Source of the DNA: Deltaproteobacteria bacterium | GTDB lineage: Bacteria; Bdellovibrionota_C; UBA2361; SZUA-149; JADZAE01 | Reading direction: 5' to 3' | Assembly: GCA_020852715.1 (NCBI GenBank) | Contig: JADZAE010000084.1 | Span: forward strand, 34,320 to 98,319 | DNA length: 64,000 nucleotides | In this document: positions 44,287 through 53,457 of the stretch, one piece after another | Position numbering within the stretch: the first letter of the stretch is position 1 | How the letters are laid out: the number at the start of each line of letters is the position of its first letter | The notes under the pieces: model-generated | The model's input: only the letters and a program-made list of their open reading frames with translations | The model's database searches: none | Told to the model about the DNA's origin: nothing | Made by a program: the position numbers and the translations under genes

Positions 44287-44344
44287 CCTAAAAAACTCAG
44301 TCAATCTTTTTAGGCTTTCTATCGCTTCGACTGATTTTTTTAGG
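44287..44344. repeat. Dispersed palindromic repeat, copy 3
   Basis: The core has ends CCTAAAAAACTCAGTC and GACTGATTTTTTTAGG, separated by about 26 bases. The inverted symmetry extends outward: the left GGCAGTAGCC hairpin is mirrored by TGGCTATTGCCA to the right (44351-44362). So the whole element of about 100 bases is one large imperfect inverted repeat with a smaller hairpin in each arm. It lies between the convergent trxA and pheA-tyrA genes. Confidence 0.8.
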
Positions 44345-44383
44345 ATTAAGTGGCTATTGCCAACCCTTAAATGGCAATGTCAT

Positions 44384-46078
44384 TTAGTCGGCAAAAAAGA
44401 CGCGTGATCTGTTAATGCATTCAGATAGCTTGTTCGAATCTTTTTTATCGATAGCATCAATAATCTCCCGCGCAACCCTTAAAAACTCGGCTCTTATTGC
44501 GGGGGAATGGCTATTAAGAAATTGCAAATCTCTTATTAACTCATCGTTTTGTCCTAATGACCGTTTAATTAAAGCTAAGACTTGCCGTGAAATTTTGGTA
44601 TTAAACATGACGGCTTGATCATAGCGGTCAAAGTTTCTGACCATTACATCGGAAATTAATAGGAGGACTAAATTTACTAGCCCCTGGGTAAAAGCCGTTC
44701 CTTTATCGTGTTCGTCAATACCTGCGTGAACTATATTGGCACCGTGTTTATAAAACAAATCCTCTAAAGCATAGGCCATTTTGCTAGAATTGTTGGTTCG
44801 GGTAATAACAATATTTTCACCTTTAAGTGAATCGATATCACCCTTAAACATGGTGTGTATCCCCAAAAGCTCTACTCCATCCAGCAAGGAATCTTGCAAT
44901 AGGGGAAGAGAGCAACTCTTTATACTGCAATTTTCCACTAACAGCTGACCAGGTCTTAAGTGCGGTCTTAAATTTGCTAGGACTTCGCTTACTTGAGTCA
45001 TGGGGATGCTCAATAAGATTACATCAACTTGAGCACAAAACTCTGCATAGCTTATACTGCTTTCTCTATCTATGACTAAAATACTAAAACCTAGGCCTAA
45101 GAAAAAGTTTTTAAACCATCTTCCCATCATGCCATTGCCGCCAACTATACCGATGGACTTAAATGGAATAGGTTTGAACTCTTCTCTTTGATAGCAACCC
45201 AATAGGGTAATCTCTGCGATATCACCTGTTAACTTTTTGCAGTAGTTTTTCAGTTCATTAAGGCATCCCGCAATTTCTCGGCTATTATAGTGACCCTCCA
45301 AATCGAGAAAAAATACAAATCCTCCCGCTGCATCAGGCCGAGAATGAATAGAAAGCATATTAACTTTATGCTGCGCGCTGATAACTTGAAGCATGTCATA
45401 CAATATACCTTGCCTGTCTTTTTGGGGATTTATTGCTATTGATGTTACATAATCCCCTGGCGGACAAGATAAGTCAGATTTACTGAGGTAAAGGCTTTCC
45501 GCATCTCCTTGTGTTACTAAAGCAAAACGGGTCTTATTATCTTTTTGATCAGCGATGTTTTCAGCGACAATCACTAATCCTGACTGAGAGAGCGTTTCTT
45601 TCGCCGCAATTACCGCAGCAGTAATATTCTTATTTCGAATTAACTCTATTGCTGCTGTTGTGCTTTCTATCTGATGAATCGTTGCCTGAGCAACATGGCT
45701 AGTTAAAAAGCGCAAGCATTGTTGGAGCGCCTGATCGCGGGAATAAACAGCCGGAATATTTTCAAGAGAGCCCCCAATTGCTAAAAAATGCTCAGGGAGC
45801 ATTCCGAGAGCATGATTAATATCTAAGACAATACTTTTGCCGATATTAATTTTGCCGCGATTTTGTAGTAACAAGTCCCAGGATTCTGTAACTAACCCCT
45901 GAATAATATTTTCCAATGGGATTAAGCCATGGGCAACTTCAGCATTTATTACTTTGGTGATAATTTCAGGAATGGAACGACAAGGTATCCCATTATCCCC
46001 GTGCTTGATTTTAATTAAAGCCAAATGAGAATAAGTCCCTTGCGGTCCGAGATATGCTATTTTAGTATTATCTGTCAC
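44384..46078 (-). CDS. Bifunctional prephenate dehydratase - prephenate dehydrogenase (PheA-TyrA fusion)
   Basis: 564 residues that would convert prephenate both to phenylpyruvate and to 4-hydroxyphenylpyruvate. Residues 1-190 are the dehydratase (IAYLGPQGTYSHLA, GLIPLENIIQGLV, and the catalytic KTRF motif). Residues 200-290 are an ACT domain with NMLSIHSRP for phenylalanine sensing. From about 305 comes the dehydrogenase with IGIVGGNGMMGRWFKNFF, LLSIPMTQVSEVL, ENCSIKS and GIHTMFKGD. I see no chorismate mutase domain, which is the usual partner of either enzyme. It lies 15 bases after the polysaccharide export gene and so is at the end of that operon. Confidence 0.9.
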   Translation of the reverse strand: MTDNTKIAYLGPQGTYSHLALIKIKHGDNGIPCRSIPEIITKVINAEVAHGLIPLENIIQGLVTESWDLLLQNRGKINIGKSIVLDINHALGMLPEHFLAIGGSLENIPAVYSRDQALQQCLRFLTSHVAQATIHQIESTTAAIELIRNKNITAAVIAAKETLSQSGLVIVAENIADQKDNKTRFALVTQGDAESLYLSKSDLSCPPGDYVTSIAINPQKDRQGILYDMLQVISAQHKVNMLSIHSRPDAAGGFVFFLDLEGHYNSREIAGCLNELKNYCKKLTGDIAEITLLGCYQREEFKPIPFKSIGIVGGNGMMGRWFKNFFLGLGFSILVIDRESSISYAEFCAQVDVILLSIPMTQVSEVLANLRPHLRPGQLLVENCSIKSCSLPLLQDSLLDGVELLGIHTMFKGDIDSLKGENIVITRTNNSSKMAYALEDLFYKHGANIVHAGIDEHDKGTAFTQGLVNLVLLLISDVMVRNFDRYDQAVMFNTKISRQVLALIKRSLGQNDELIRDLQFLNSHSPAIRAEFLRVAREIIDAIDKKDSNKLSECINRSRVFFAD

Positions 46079-46093
46079 TGGTTTCTTTCGTAT

Positions 46094-46678
46094 TTATTGG
46101 ACGGCAATAATATCACCGTTTTTTAATTCCGGATTGGGTTGTTGGCCATTTACCATTTTGTCGTAACTGAGACGGTAGCGGTAGTCGCCACTGGTAGCCT
46201 TTCTGATTAAAAAAATCTCAGATTTATTGGCAAAAACAGCAAAGCCTCCCCCGGAAGCTATTGCCTGCAGCAAAGTAATAGGTCCTTCACTTTTGTACTC
46301 ACCGGGAGTTAAAAAAGAGCCGGATAGATAATACTTTATTGCAGCTTGTTTAAATATCGTTATCGACACAGAAGGAGCCTTAATATAATCGGCTAATTTG
46401 GCAGTTAGTAGCTTTTCTAATTCGGCTGTCGTTTGGTCACTAACATCAATATCCCCGATTAGTGGCATGTTAAGTCTTCCATCATCACGTACATATCTTT
46501 GTCCAGATAATCTTGAATCTCCCCAGACATCAATAGTAATGACATCGCCAGCACCTATTTTATATTCCTCAATCTTTCCCGTTCTCTGTAACTCATCAAG
46601 TGGGCGCAGATTCTTGTCAAACTGGCAGGCAGAAAAAGTAGCTGCGATAATAAGCGATAAAACGAATAATTTGATCAT
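46094..46678 (-). CDS. Polysaccharide export protein (Wza/EpsA-type, SLBB)
   Basis: 194-residue lipoprotein (IIAATFSACQF, cysteine near residue 18). Domains: the Poly_export domain EYKIGAGDVITIDVWGDSRLSG ... DGRLNMPLIGDIDVSDQT and KLADYIKAPSVSITI, then an SLBB domain with YLSGSFLTPGEYKSEGPITLLQAIASGGGF. It is short, without the long C-terminal helix of Wza, and so resembles the export proteins of exosortase-linked or Gum-type clusters. It lies 9 bases after the TPR lipoprotein gene and across from the chain-length genes at 49-52 kb. Confidence 0.9.
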   Translation of the reverse strand: MIKLFVLSLIIAATFSACQFDKNLRPLDELQRTGKIEEYKIGAGDVITIDVWGDSRLSGQRYVRDDGRLNMPLIGDIDVSDQTTAELEKLLTAKLADYIKAPSVSITIFKQAAIKYYLSGSFLTPGEYKSEGPITLLQAIASGGGFAVFANKSEIFLIRKATSGDYRYRLSYDKMVNGQQPNPELKNGDIIAVQ

Positions 46679-46687
46679 AGTTCAACC

Positions 46688-48982
46688 TTACTTTAAGGAT
46701 TCCTCCAATTTTTGTAGCTCAACACTTATCGAACTGCCCGGCGTTGCCGCATTTTTTGCCTTTAATAAATAATCCTTAGCTATCTCTCTTTCCCCGAGGG
46801 CCTCCTTTACTACAGCCATGTGATATAAAAGCTCGGCACTAAGTTTTCCTGCATTGGATTGTTCTAGATTAATGGCTTCGGCTAATTCTGTTGCCGCTGC
46901 TCTGAAGCTTCCCTGTTTATAATAAACCCAACCGAGGGTGTCTGCGATATTCGCCTCGTTGGGCATCTCTCTTTTTGCTTGTTGCGCTAAGGTTAATGCC
47001 TCATCAATATTGCCATTTAGATGCTCTACTAATAACCAAGCGAGGTTATTTACTGCCGGAGCAAAGGAAGGAGCAAACGAAAGAACCTGACGATATAGAT
47101 CGGCGGCCTTCTGATAGTCTTTTCGACTCTCATAGATGAGCGCTAAGAGGATATGCGAAGGTAAGTGTTTAGGCTGGGCTTGGATGATTTTTTGATAACG
47201 ATCAATAGCCTCATTGATGTTACCCGACTTGAAATCTAAATCTGCCAGAGAAAAATAAGGAGGCATAAATTTTGCTTTAATGGCGATTGCCTCATCATAA
47301 TACGCCTTAGCTTTTGCTTTATCTTCATTGCTGGCGTTTGGTTTGTAACGATAGAGCTCTCCTAAAATATAATTATGTTCAGCAATTGACTGTTTACTTT
47401 GATCTCGCAAGGATAACATCTCCTGAATTGCCCTATCAAAACCTTCCGTGGCCACCAATATGTGTGCAAGCCGATTGATGGCAATGTAGGGTTCCTGATC
47501 GAAAGAAATTACCTTTTTATAGTTCTCAATCGACTTAGCATTGTCCCCACTTTTTTCGGCTAATAAAGCAAATTTAAAATATGGGAGCGGAGAGTTCGGA
47601 AAAGTTTCTTGAACTAGTTTGTAAATAGTTTCTGCAGTTTTGAAATCGTTCTGCACTAAAGCCAAGTCGGCACGCAATATATTGGCACCAATTTGATGGG
47701 GATGGCGCGAGAGAACTTTATTTACATGCTCAATGGCTTGAGCATAATCCCGTTTTACAAAGGAATCACGAGCAAGGGCTAAACGGGCGCCAATATCAAA
47801 AGGGTTGATTGCGATAGCCTGATTGAGGTGTTCTACGCCCTCACCTACTCTCCCCAAGAACAATTCAGCTAGCCCAGCATGACGAAATGCCGGGGCAAAG
47901 TTAGTCAGTGTCGTTATTGCTTTAATAAAGTATTGCAAAGCTTCAGAAGGTTTCTTGTCCAATTGCGCCAACCTTCCATTAAAATAATCAGCTGTGGGAT
48001 CTTTTGGAAACCTACTGATTAGGTCCTGAGCCAATGCCCTGGCCTTGTCAATCTGTCCACTGGTCAAATAAGCATCATATAAGCGATCCCGGGCATTATG
48101 AATTAGAGGATCATACTGTAATATTTGCTCATACTGGGGCACGGCTTTATCAATCAAGCCTCGCTCTAAAAGAAACTCGGCGTAATAAAAACGTAGTGTT
48201 GAGTTTTTTGGATTATCAGTTAGCACAGAGATTACTATTGTTTCAGCATCGTTTAAGCGCCCCATTCTTGAATAGAGATCAGCAAGGCTGATGCGAATGG
48301 CTTCGTTAGTGGGCTCCACAGATAAAGCTTTCTTGTAATATGCTTCAGCAGAAGCACCATCATTTTCCTTGATCGAGATATCGGCTAACGTGGCTAAAGC
48401 CTGCGGGTTATCAGGGCTAATTTGTAAAACTTTTTTAACCTTATCTTTCGCACCCTCGTAATTGTTTCGAACAACATCAACCGAGGCTGAAATTAAAATA
48501 GCGTCGATATCGTTGCTGTTCTTTTCCAAAAGTTTCTGCAAATTAGACTCAGCCTGCTCAAGTTCTCCTCCCAAGGCCATAAATGCGGCTATTCGCAAAC
48601 GGGTAAGTCTATTTTCAGGGTCTAAATCTAGGGCAATGCGATAGTTCTCCAGAGCTTTGGGTAACTGCTTAGTAGCAACAAACACTTCAGCGATATCAAA
48701 ATAAGCCGTTGCCTGATTTGGCTGCAGGTCAATGGCGTTGAGTAAGGTAATTCTGGCCTCTTCAAACTTCTCCTGTTTTTTCAGCTCGGTGGCCTCAGCA
48801 ACAAGCCTTGAATATTTTGCCTCCGGTGTTTCTTTGGGCTTACAGGCAACGACCAAGATGAGCAACGAAGCAAATATAACAAGAAAGAATAACCTTGTTG
48901 ATAAATGATTTAAGCTTACAAAAGGCTTTTCTTCTATTCGATTGAAATTAGGTTGATTAAAACTATTTTTCATTTGACCCAT
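46688..48982 (-). CDS. TPR-repeat lipoprotein of an exopolysaccharide system (PrsT-like)
   Basis: 764 residues made almost wholly of tetratricopeptide repeats after an N-terminal cytoplasmic stretch, a hydrophobic helix and a lipobox (LILVVACKPKE, cysteine near residue 47). TPR units are seen from residue 60 to the end, for example AEATELKKQEKFEEARITLLNAIDLQPNQ. It resembles the large TPR lipoproteins encoded with the exosortase-type polysaccharide gene sets. It probably scaffolds the polysaccharide machine in the periplasm. The long pre-lipobox segment suggests a later start, but no better Met with a ribosome site was found. Confidence 0.8.
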   Translation of the reverse strand: MGQMKNSFNQPNFNRIEEKPFVSLNHLSTRLFFLVIFASLLILVVACKPKETPEAKYSRLVAEATELKKQEKFEEARITLLNAIDLQPNQATAYFDIAEVFVATKQLPKALENYRIALDLDPENRLTRLRIAAFMALGGELEQAESNLQKLLEKNSNDIDAILISASVDVVRNNYEGAKDKVKKVLQISPDNPQALATLADISIKENDGASAEAYYKKALSVEPTNEAIRISLADLYSRMGRLNDAETIVISVLTDNPKNSTLRFYYAEFLLERGLIDKAVPQYEQILQYDPLIHNARDRLYDAYLTSGQIDKARALAQDLISRFPKDPTADYFNGRLAQLDKKPSEALQYFIKAITTLTNFAPAFRHAGLAELFLGRVGEGVEHLNQAIAINPFDIGARLALARDSFVKRDYAQAIEHVNKVLSRHPHQIGANILRADLALVQNDFKTAETIYKLVQETFPNSPLPYFKFALLAEKSGDNAKSIENYKKVISFDQEPYIAINRLAHILVATEGFDRAIQEMLSLRDQSKQSIAEHNYILGELYRYKPNASNEDKAKAKAYYDEAIAIKAKFMPPYFSLADLDFKSGNINEAIDRYQKIIQAQPKHLPSHILLALIYESRKDYQKAADLYRQVLSFAPSFAPAVNNLAWLLVEHLNGNIDEALTLAQQAKREMPNEANIADTLGWVYYKQGSFRAAATELAEAINLEQSNAGKLSAELLYHMAVVKEALGEREIAKDYLLKAKNAATPGSSISVELQKLEESLK

Positions 48983-49295
48983 AAATTTTATTAGCTATGC
49001 AATGCCGGAGTTTGTCTGAAAATTTAAAAACATTCCCTGGCAACTGAGGTAAGATAAACAAATATAATAAATAGTGAAACCCTTGATGCCGGAAAGGACT
49101 ATAAAGTCGCATAGTCAATATAGTTTGCTAAGAGAATGAAATTTCTAAGTTTGAGAAAAATAATTTGTTTTGATAAACTTATTATACCTTTATTATCAGC
49201 TAGTTACGTTTTTTAGGGCCAAGGTCGATCGGTTTACAAAATAAAGCAGTTATTGTATAGGGAATTCCTTAGTTGTAAGTCCTTTCGGCAAAATA
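48983..49295. other. Divergent intergenic region of the polysaccharide genes
   Basis: About 310 AT-rich bases between the minus-strand TPR/export operon and the plus-strand chain-length operon, which probably share control here. No gene, clear hairpin or recognised operator was found. A GGCAACTGAGG stretch near 49039 lacks the -12 half needed for sigma-54. Confidence 0.4.
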
Positions 49296-50867
49296 TTGTC
49301 TAATATGAGTTTAATACTAGGTAATGAAACGAAGTCATTGACTGAAATAGTCACGCCTTTCCTATATTCTATGCAACGTTATTGGCCTGCTGTTTTGGGT
49401 CCCACTCTGCTAGTCGCTTTAATTGGCTTATTTATAACCATAAGGCTCCCCGATTATTATGCGGCAGACGCCATAATATTTATTCAACAAGAACGCTTAG
49501 CGACCAAAGTAGTGGACAGCCCCGAAGACAAAGAATCTAAAGCAATGCAGATTCAGTTTGAGGGGCTGTTACAAGAGATTTTATCCAGACCACGCCTGCG
49601 GGGTATTATAAATCAGTATAAATTATATCCTGAGATTGCCGGAGCAGGAGCAGAACAAAAAGCAATATTGAAACTAAGAAGCAAGGTTTCGATATCAGCG
49701 GTAAAATCCGAGACTGGCGTTGTTAATCCGCAGGCTTTTCAGCTGAGCTTTTCGCATTCAGATCCGGCGACAGCCTATGCGGTAACTAAGACGATTAGCA
49801 ATTTATTTATTGAGGAAAGCTTAATTGCGAAAAAAAGCGAAGCGCAGGGAACGGAAGAATTTTTAGATTCAAAGTTAAGAGAAGCAAGAGAGCGTTTAGA
49901 GCAAACGGAAGCCAAGGAGCAGGAATTTGTAAAAAAAAATTACGGCAAACTTCCTGAGCACTTGGAGGCTAGTGTTGCTCGATTGCAGAATATGCAATCC
50001 CAACTGGGAACAAACTCACAATTGCTTGCCGCCAGCCAGTTACGGCGATCTAATTTAGAACAGGAATTAAGTATTGCCCGTAAAGGCGCGGAAACAGTCG
50101 TTGGTAAAGATAATGATTTGTCTAGTCCGGAAGAACGGTTAGCCCAACTCAAATCAGCTTTAGTCGTGTTAAAAAGTCAATATTCAGACAAACACCCAGA
50201 TGTAATTAGAACTAAAGCTCGAATTGAAGCATTGGAAAATAAATCTCCCGGGGAAGGTAAAACTAGTGCAAAATCTGCCACATCTTTTGCCGATAACCCT
50301 GGCGTAACCAGAGCGCGGCGAGAGTTAAATGATGCTAATATTCAAATTAAAATGCTTGAGCAGGAAAATAACCGATTGCGCACAGACATTGCGAGTTTAG
50401 AAAAAGATATTCAAGAGATGCCCTTAAAGGAACAGGAACTTTCCAAGCTCAGACGTGATTATCAAAATAATAAAATGACATATGAAAAGTTGTTAGCGAA
50501 TAAGGAACAGGCGTCTTTGCAGGGAGATTTAATCCGCAGCCAAAGAGCAGCTCAGTTTAGAATTGTTCAGCCGGCGGAAATTCCCAGTTTCCCTGCTGGT
50601 CCCAACCGAATACTTATTTTTTGCCTTAGCTTAGTAGTGGCCGTTCTTTGTTTTTTTTCCATGCCGATAGCTTTATATTTCATGAATGACTCATATAAGT
50701 TCAAGGAACAGCTTGAACAAGAAATTGGAGTTACCGTAATAGGCATTATTCCCTCAATCGACACCGAGGAAATGCGGCACGACAAGCAGATAATTCTCAA
50801 GTGGTCCACGGGTATATCGTTACTTGTGTTTGTAGTATTTGTAATTATTTTTCAGTTAAGTTTTTAA
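49296..50867 (+). CDS. Polysaccharide chain-length determinant (Wzz/GumC/EpsF family)
   Basis: 523-residue inner-membrane co-polymerase. A first transmembrane helix (about residues 30-50) is followed by IRLPDYYAADAIIFIQ (Wzz domain), a long periplasmic coiled coil (about 170-400), the GNVR-like MTYEKLLANKEQA, and two C-terminal helices near 440-460 and 500-520, with the proline-rich Wzz signature IVQPAEIPSFPAGPNR. There is no fused kinase; the kinase is the next gene. Together they would set the length of an exported polysaccharide. Confidence 0.92.
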   Translation: MSNMSLILGNETKSLTEIVTPFLYSMQRYWPAVLGPTLLVALIGLFITIRLPDYYAADAIIFIQQERLATKVVDSPEDKESKAMQIQFEGLLQEILSRPRLRGIINQYKLYPEIAGAGAEQKAILKLRSKVSISAVKSETGVVNPQAFQLSFSHSDPATAYAVTKTISNLFIEESLIAKKSEAQGTEEFLDSKLREARERLEQTEAKEQEFVKKNYGKLPEHLEASVARLQNMQSQLGTNSQLLAASQLRRSNLEQELSIARKGAETVVGKDNDLSSPEERLAQLKSALVVLKSQYSDKHPDVIRTKARIEALENKSPGEGKTSAKSATSFADNPGVTRARRELNDANIQIKMLEQENNRLRTDIASLEKDIQEMPLKEQELSKLRRDYQNNKMTYEKLLANKEQASLQGDLIRSQRAAQFRIVQPAEIPSFPAGPNRILIFCLSLVVAVLCFFSMPIALYFMNDSYKFKEQLEQEIGVTVIGIIPSIDTEEMRHDKQIILKWSTGISLLVFVVFVIIFQLSF

Positions 50868-50887
50868 TAGACTGAGGTATTTTAATA

Positions 50888-51685
50888 ATGGCTCTTAAAT
50901 CGCTAAAGTATAACCTTGAGCAGAGATATCAAAAGCTAGTTGGTAACTACAGCGCAAGTTTATTAGAAGCAAAGTCCGATTGGCAAAAAAAAGAACTCTA
51001 TCATGGTCGGGTCTTGCTCTCCGATGGATATGTCCAGTCAATGCCCGTGGCCGAAAGATTTAGGTTGCTCAGAACGCGCATAGAAAGACGAAACTCTGTC
51101 GGTAGAGATGAGAGAGTAATTGCTGTCAGTAGCGCTGTGCCGGCTGAGGGTAAAAGTCTAGTTGCTGTTAACCTAGCTCGAGCTTTTGCTACGGATCAAA
51201 CAGGCAAAACTTTACTAATTGATTGTGACTTGAGAAAGCCATCAGTGGAGAAGTATTTCTCATTAGGTGAAGTGCCGGGATTAACGGACGCTCTGCTAGC
51301 GAGGATTTCTTTAGGTTCTTTTGCTATCCCAGTGAGTCGCGGACTAGATGTCATTACAGCGGGCAAAGCAGTAGAAGATCCCGTTAAGATATTTGATGAT
51401 CCGGGGTTTAATAAGGAGCTTACTGTATTAAAGAATAAATATAATTATATAGTGTTAGATTGCCCACCTGTTCTATTGTGTCCGGAGCCGGGAAAGCTAA
51501 ATATGCTTGCTGATGGGATGTTAATGGTGGTGCGTGGTTGGCGAACGGAACGCCACTTGTTAAAGGATGCAGTAGATATCATTGGAAAAACAAAGATTAT
51601 AGGTGCTGTCATTAATGATGGCACCGATGCTGCCCGACAATATCGTTACTATCGTTATTATGGACAAAATACTCAGAACAATTAA
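50888..51685 (+). CDS. Bacterial tyrosine kinase (CpsD/CapB-type) partner of the chain-length protein
   Basis: 265-residue soluble P-loop kinase. Walker A is SSAVPAEGKSLVAVNLA near residue 82, Walker A' is LLIDCDLRKPSVEKYF, and IVLDCPPVLL holds Walker B. The C-terminus RQYRYYRYYGQNTQNN is the tyrosine cluster that is autophosphorylated in this family. It is 20 bases after the Wzz gene. The C-terminal part overlaps the next gene by 26 bases in another frame. Confidence 0.92.
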   Translation: MALKSLKYNLEQRYQKLVGNYSASLLEAKSDWQKKELYHGRVLLSDGYVQSMPVAERFRLLRTRIERRNSVGRDERVIAVSSAVPAEGKSLVAVNLARAFATDQTGKTLLIDCDLRKPSVEKYFSLGEVPGLTDALLARISLGSFAIPVSRGLDVITAGKAVEDPVKIFDDPGFNKELTVLKNKYNYIVLDCPPVLLCPEPGKLNMLADGMLMVVRGWRTERHLLKDAVDIIGKTKIIGAVINDGTDAARQYRYYRYYGQNTQNN

Positions 51686-52307
51686 ACAACTAGCGAATAA
51701 TTTACCTGTCGCCTTTGTAGTTTTGCTAATTAATTTAGGGAGCGCCTGTAGCTTTCGTGTGCCCACAATTAGTGAGCAAAAAGCCTTAGAGGAAATGGGA
51801 GCTTTTCCGGGCGGCGCCCCATCTTGGGTCTCGGCTTTTCCTGCGAACAGTAAACCTAAAGTCTTATCTGGTATTATTCCTAATAATTTTGTCCAACCTT
51901 CTAAACAAGGTGAGCTTTCTCCGGTGGGGATATTGACCGAAGGGAATTTAAATGATCGGCAAAATGCAACCTCGGAGATCAGCATAGAACGGACCGCGCA
52001 TACTCCCTCGTTAATAGGCAATAAAGCTGACTCAATTATTAGCAAAATAGAACGCGTTTGTTCAGGAATTGATGGTTTGTTAGCCCAAGCTGTTATTACT
52101 GAGGATACAGCCGAGCGTTTAAGTAAATATGAAAATTTGGTCAAGCGTTGTGACAAAAGTTCCGATCTCTGGTTTTTGCTGGGCAAGGAATACCTCGTTG
52201 ATGGGCAATTGAAGAAAAGCGAACAAGCTTTACAGAGAACAATAGCGTTAGATCCTAATAACTTGGAGGCTATTTCGCTGCTACAAAATCTGAAAACAGC
52301 TAATTAA
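51660..52307 (+). CDS. Lipoprotein with C-terminal TPR
   Basis: About 215 residues from the ATG at 51660, inside the end of the kinase gene; earlier in-frame starts lie deeper in the kinase gene and spoil the signal peptide. The lipobox is LLINLGSAC. The middle is polar and looks disordered; the C-terminus has a TPR-like pair (WFLLGKEYLVDGQLKKSEQALQRTIALDPNNLEA). It is translationally coupled to the kinase, so it probably belongs to the polysaccharide machine. Confidence 0.75.
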   Translation: MDKILRTIKQLANNLPVAFVVLLINLGSACSFRVPTISEQKALEEMGAFPGGAPSWVSAFPANSKPKVLSGIIPNNFVQPSKQGELSPVGILTEGNLNDRQNATSEISIERTAHTPSLIGNKADSIISKIERVCSGIDGLLAQAVITEDTAERLSKYENLVKRCDKSSDLWFLLGKEYLVDGQLKKSEQALQRTIALDPNNLEAISLLQNLKTAN

Positions 52308-52312
52308 CGGTA

Positions 52313-53257
52313 TTAGCAATTAAAAGTTGGAGTGGTCAGTAAATCCAAGTGGTAAATATGGCCGCTGCTGACAGCATCCTGGACCTCGAGAACATAGCGC
52401 GCCAGTGCCTTAGTTGTTAAATATTGATGAGTCCAACGGACAAGCTTGCCTAGCAAGAATGTATAAACATCCTGTCCTTCTCTAGTAAGAAAATACTCGG
52501 CACCTTTCTTTTCAATTAAACTGGCAGCTTGATATGCCTCAAGCTTAGGGAATCTAGTCATTGTTTGCATCGGGCATTCGACAAGATGCAGAAAGTTAGG
52601 AATGCACTGATTAGCCAATATTTCATAATGTCGTAATCCATCCCAGCCTACTTTTTGCATGGTGATAGCAAAAAAACTTTTTTGGTAATCCGCATAGTAA
52701 TCCGTTTCATTGCCGAAAATATAAGTTTCCTTATTGCGCGCATCAACCTGAGCAAACAATTTATCCTTATTGACAGGCCCAGTTGATAATTTAGACTCGG
52801 GTATAGCAAAATGAATGGGGAACACCCCTTTTAAGGTTTGATTTAATTCTCTTTTAAAATACAATCCGCGTTGAATTAGTCCCGGATATAGCCACTGATG
52901 ATCTTCTCCATCAATAAAGAGGACTTCTTGCGGCTTATAATTCTCCAAAACAAGTGAAATGTATTCTAATGTTTTAAAAACATTACCGTAAATTATAAGG
53001 TCAAAATAATGAGCTTTAATTTTAGTGTTAATATCTTCGCGATCAGCATTGTTTTCAGGCAGCAGTCCATAGAGTGAGAAGCCACCACCACGAAGACTTT
53101 TTAAGGAATGAGCTCCAGAGCTAAAATCAGTTTGATAGAGCATCCAGCGTCGGCCAAAGTCTACAACACTAACGTTACCTAAGGAAAGTAAGCCATGGAG
53201 CAAACCATCACACAAATAATCTTCAAATTCGGCGTCGCTGATATAAAGTATTTTCAT
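52313..53257 (-). CDS. Putative glycosyltransferase (exostosin/CgeB-like)
   Basis: 314 residues, soluble. It starts MKILYISDAEFEDYLCDGLL like a GT-B N-terminal Rossmann fold. The C-terminal part has KVGWDGLRHYEILANQCIPNFL, similar to the nucleotide-sugar end of exostosin-type and CgeB-type glycosyltransferases, where G-W-D-x-x-R-H-Y-E-[IA] is common. It faces the chain-length operon tail to tail. A role in polysaccharide assembly is likely, but the donor and acceptor are unknown. Confidence 0.6.
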   Translation of the reverse strand: MKILYISDAEFEDYLCDGLLHGLLSLGNVSVVDFGRRWMLYQTDFSSGAHSLKSLRGGGFSLYGLLPENNADREDINTKIKAHYFDLIIYGNVFKTLEYISLVLENYKPQEVLFIDGEDHQWLYPGLIQRGLYFKRELNQTLKGVFPIHFAIPESKLSTGPVNKDKLFAQVDARNKETYIFGNETDYYADYQKSFFAITMQKVGWDGLRHYEILANQCIPNFLHLVECPMQTMTRFPKLEAYQAASLIEKKGAEYFLTREGQDVYTFLLGKLVRWTHQYLTTKALARYVLEVQDAVSSGHIYHLDLLTTPTFNC

Positions 53258-53457
53258 TAATAAATTATCTAACCCAAAGCGGGTTAATAGTTTTTTAACT
53301 CAGACGTTTATAAAAACAACAAACTAATTATGTGTGCACAATCACTCAAATGAGCGATTAATTTATACTTAGTAAAAACAAAATCTTATAAGCGACCCTC
53401 TAACATGAAATTTGAATATGGGGCAAGCAACTAAGCATGGCGCTATTATGAGCTAGA

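Noticed and set aside
53276..53300. Small inverted repeat AACCC ... GGGTT before the glycosyltransferase-like gene
   Set aside because: Too short to be a terminator on its own and without the CCTAAAAAA/CAGTC ends of the palindromic repeat family.
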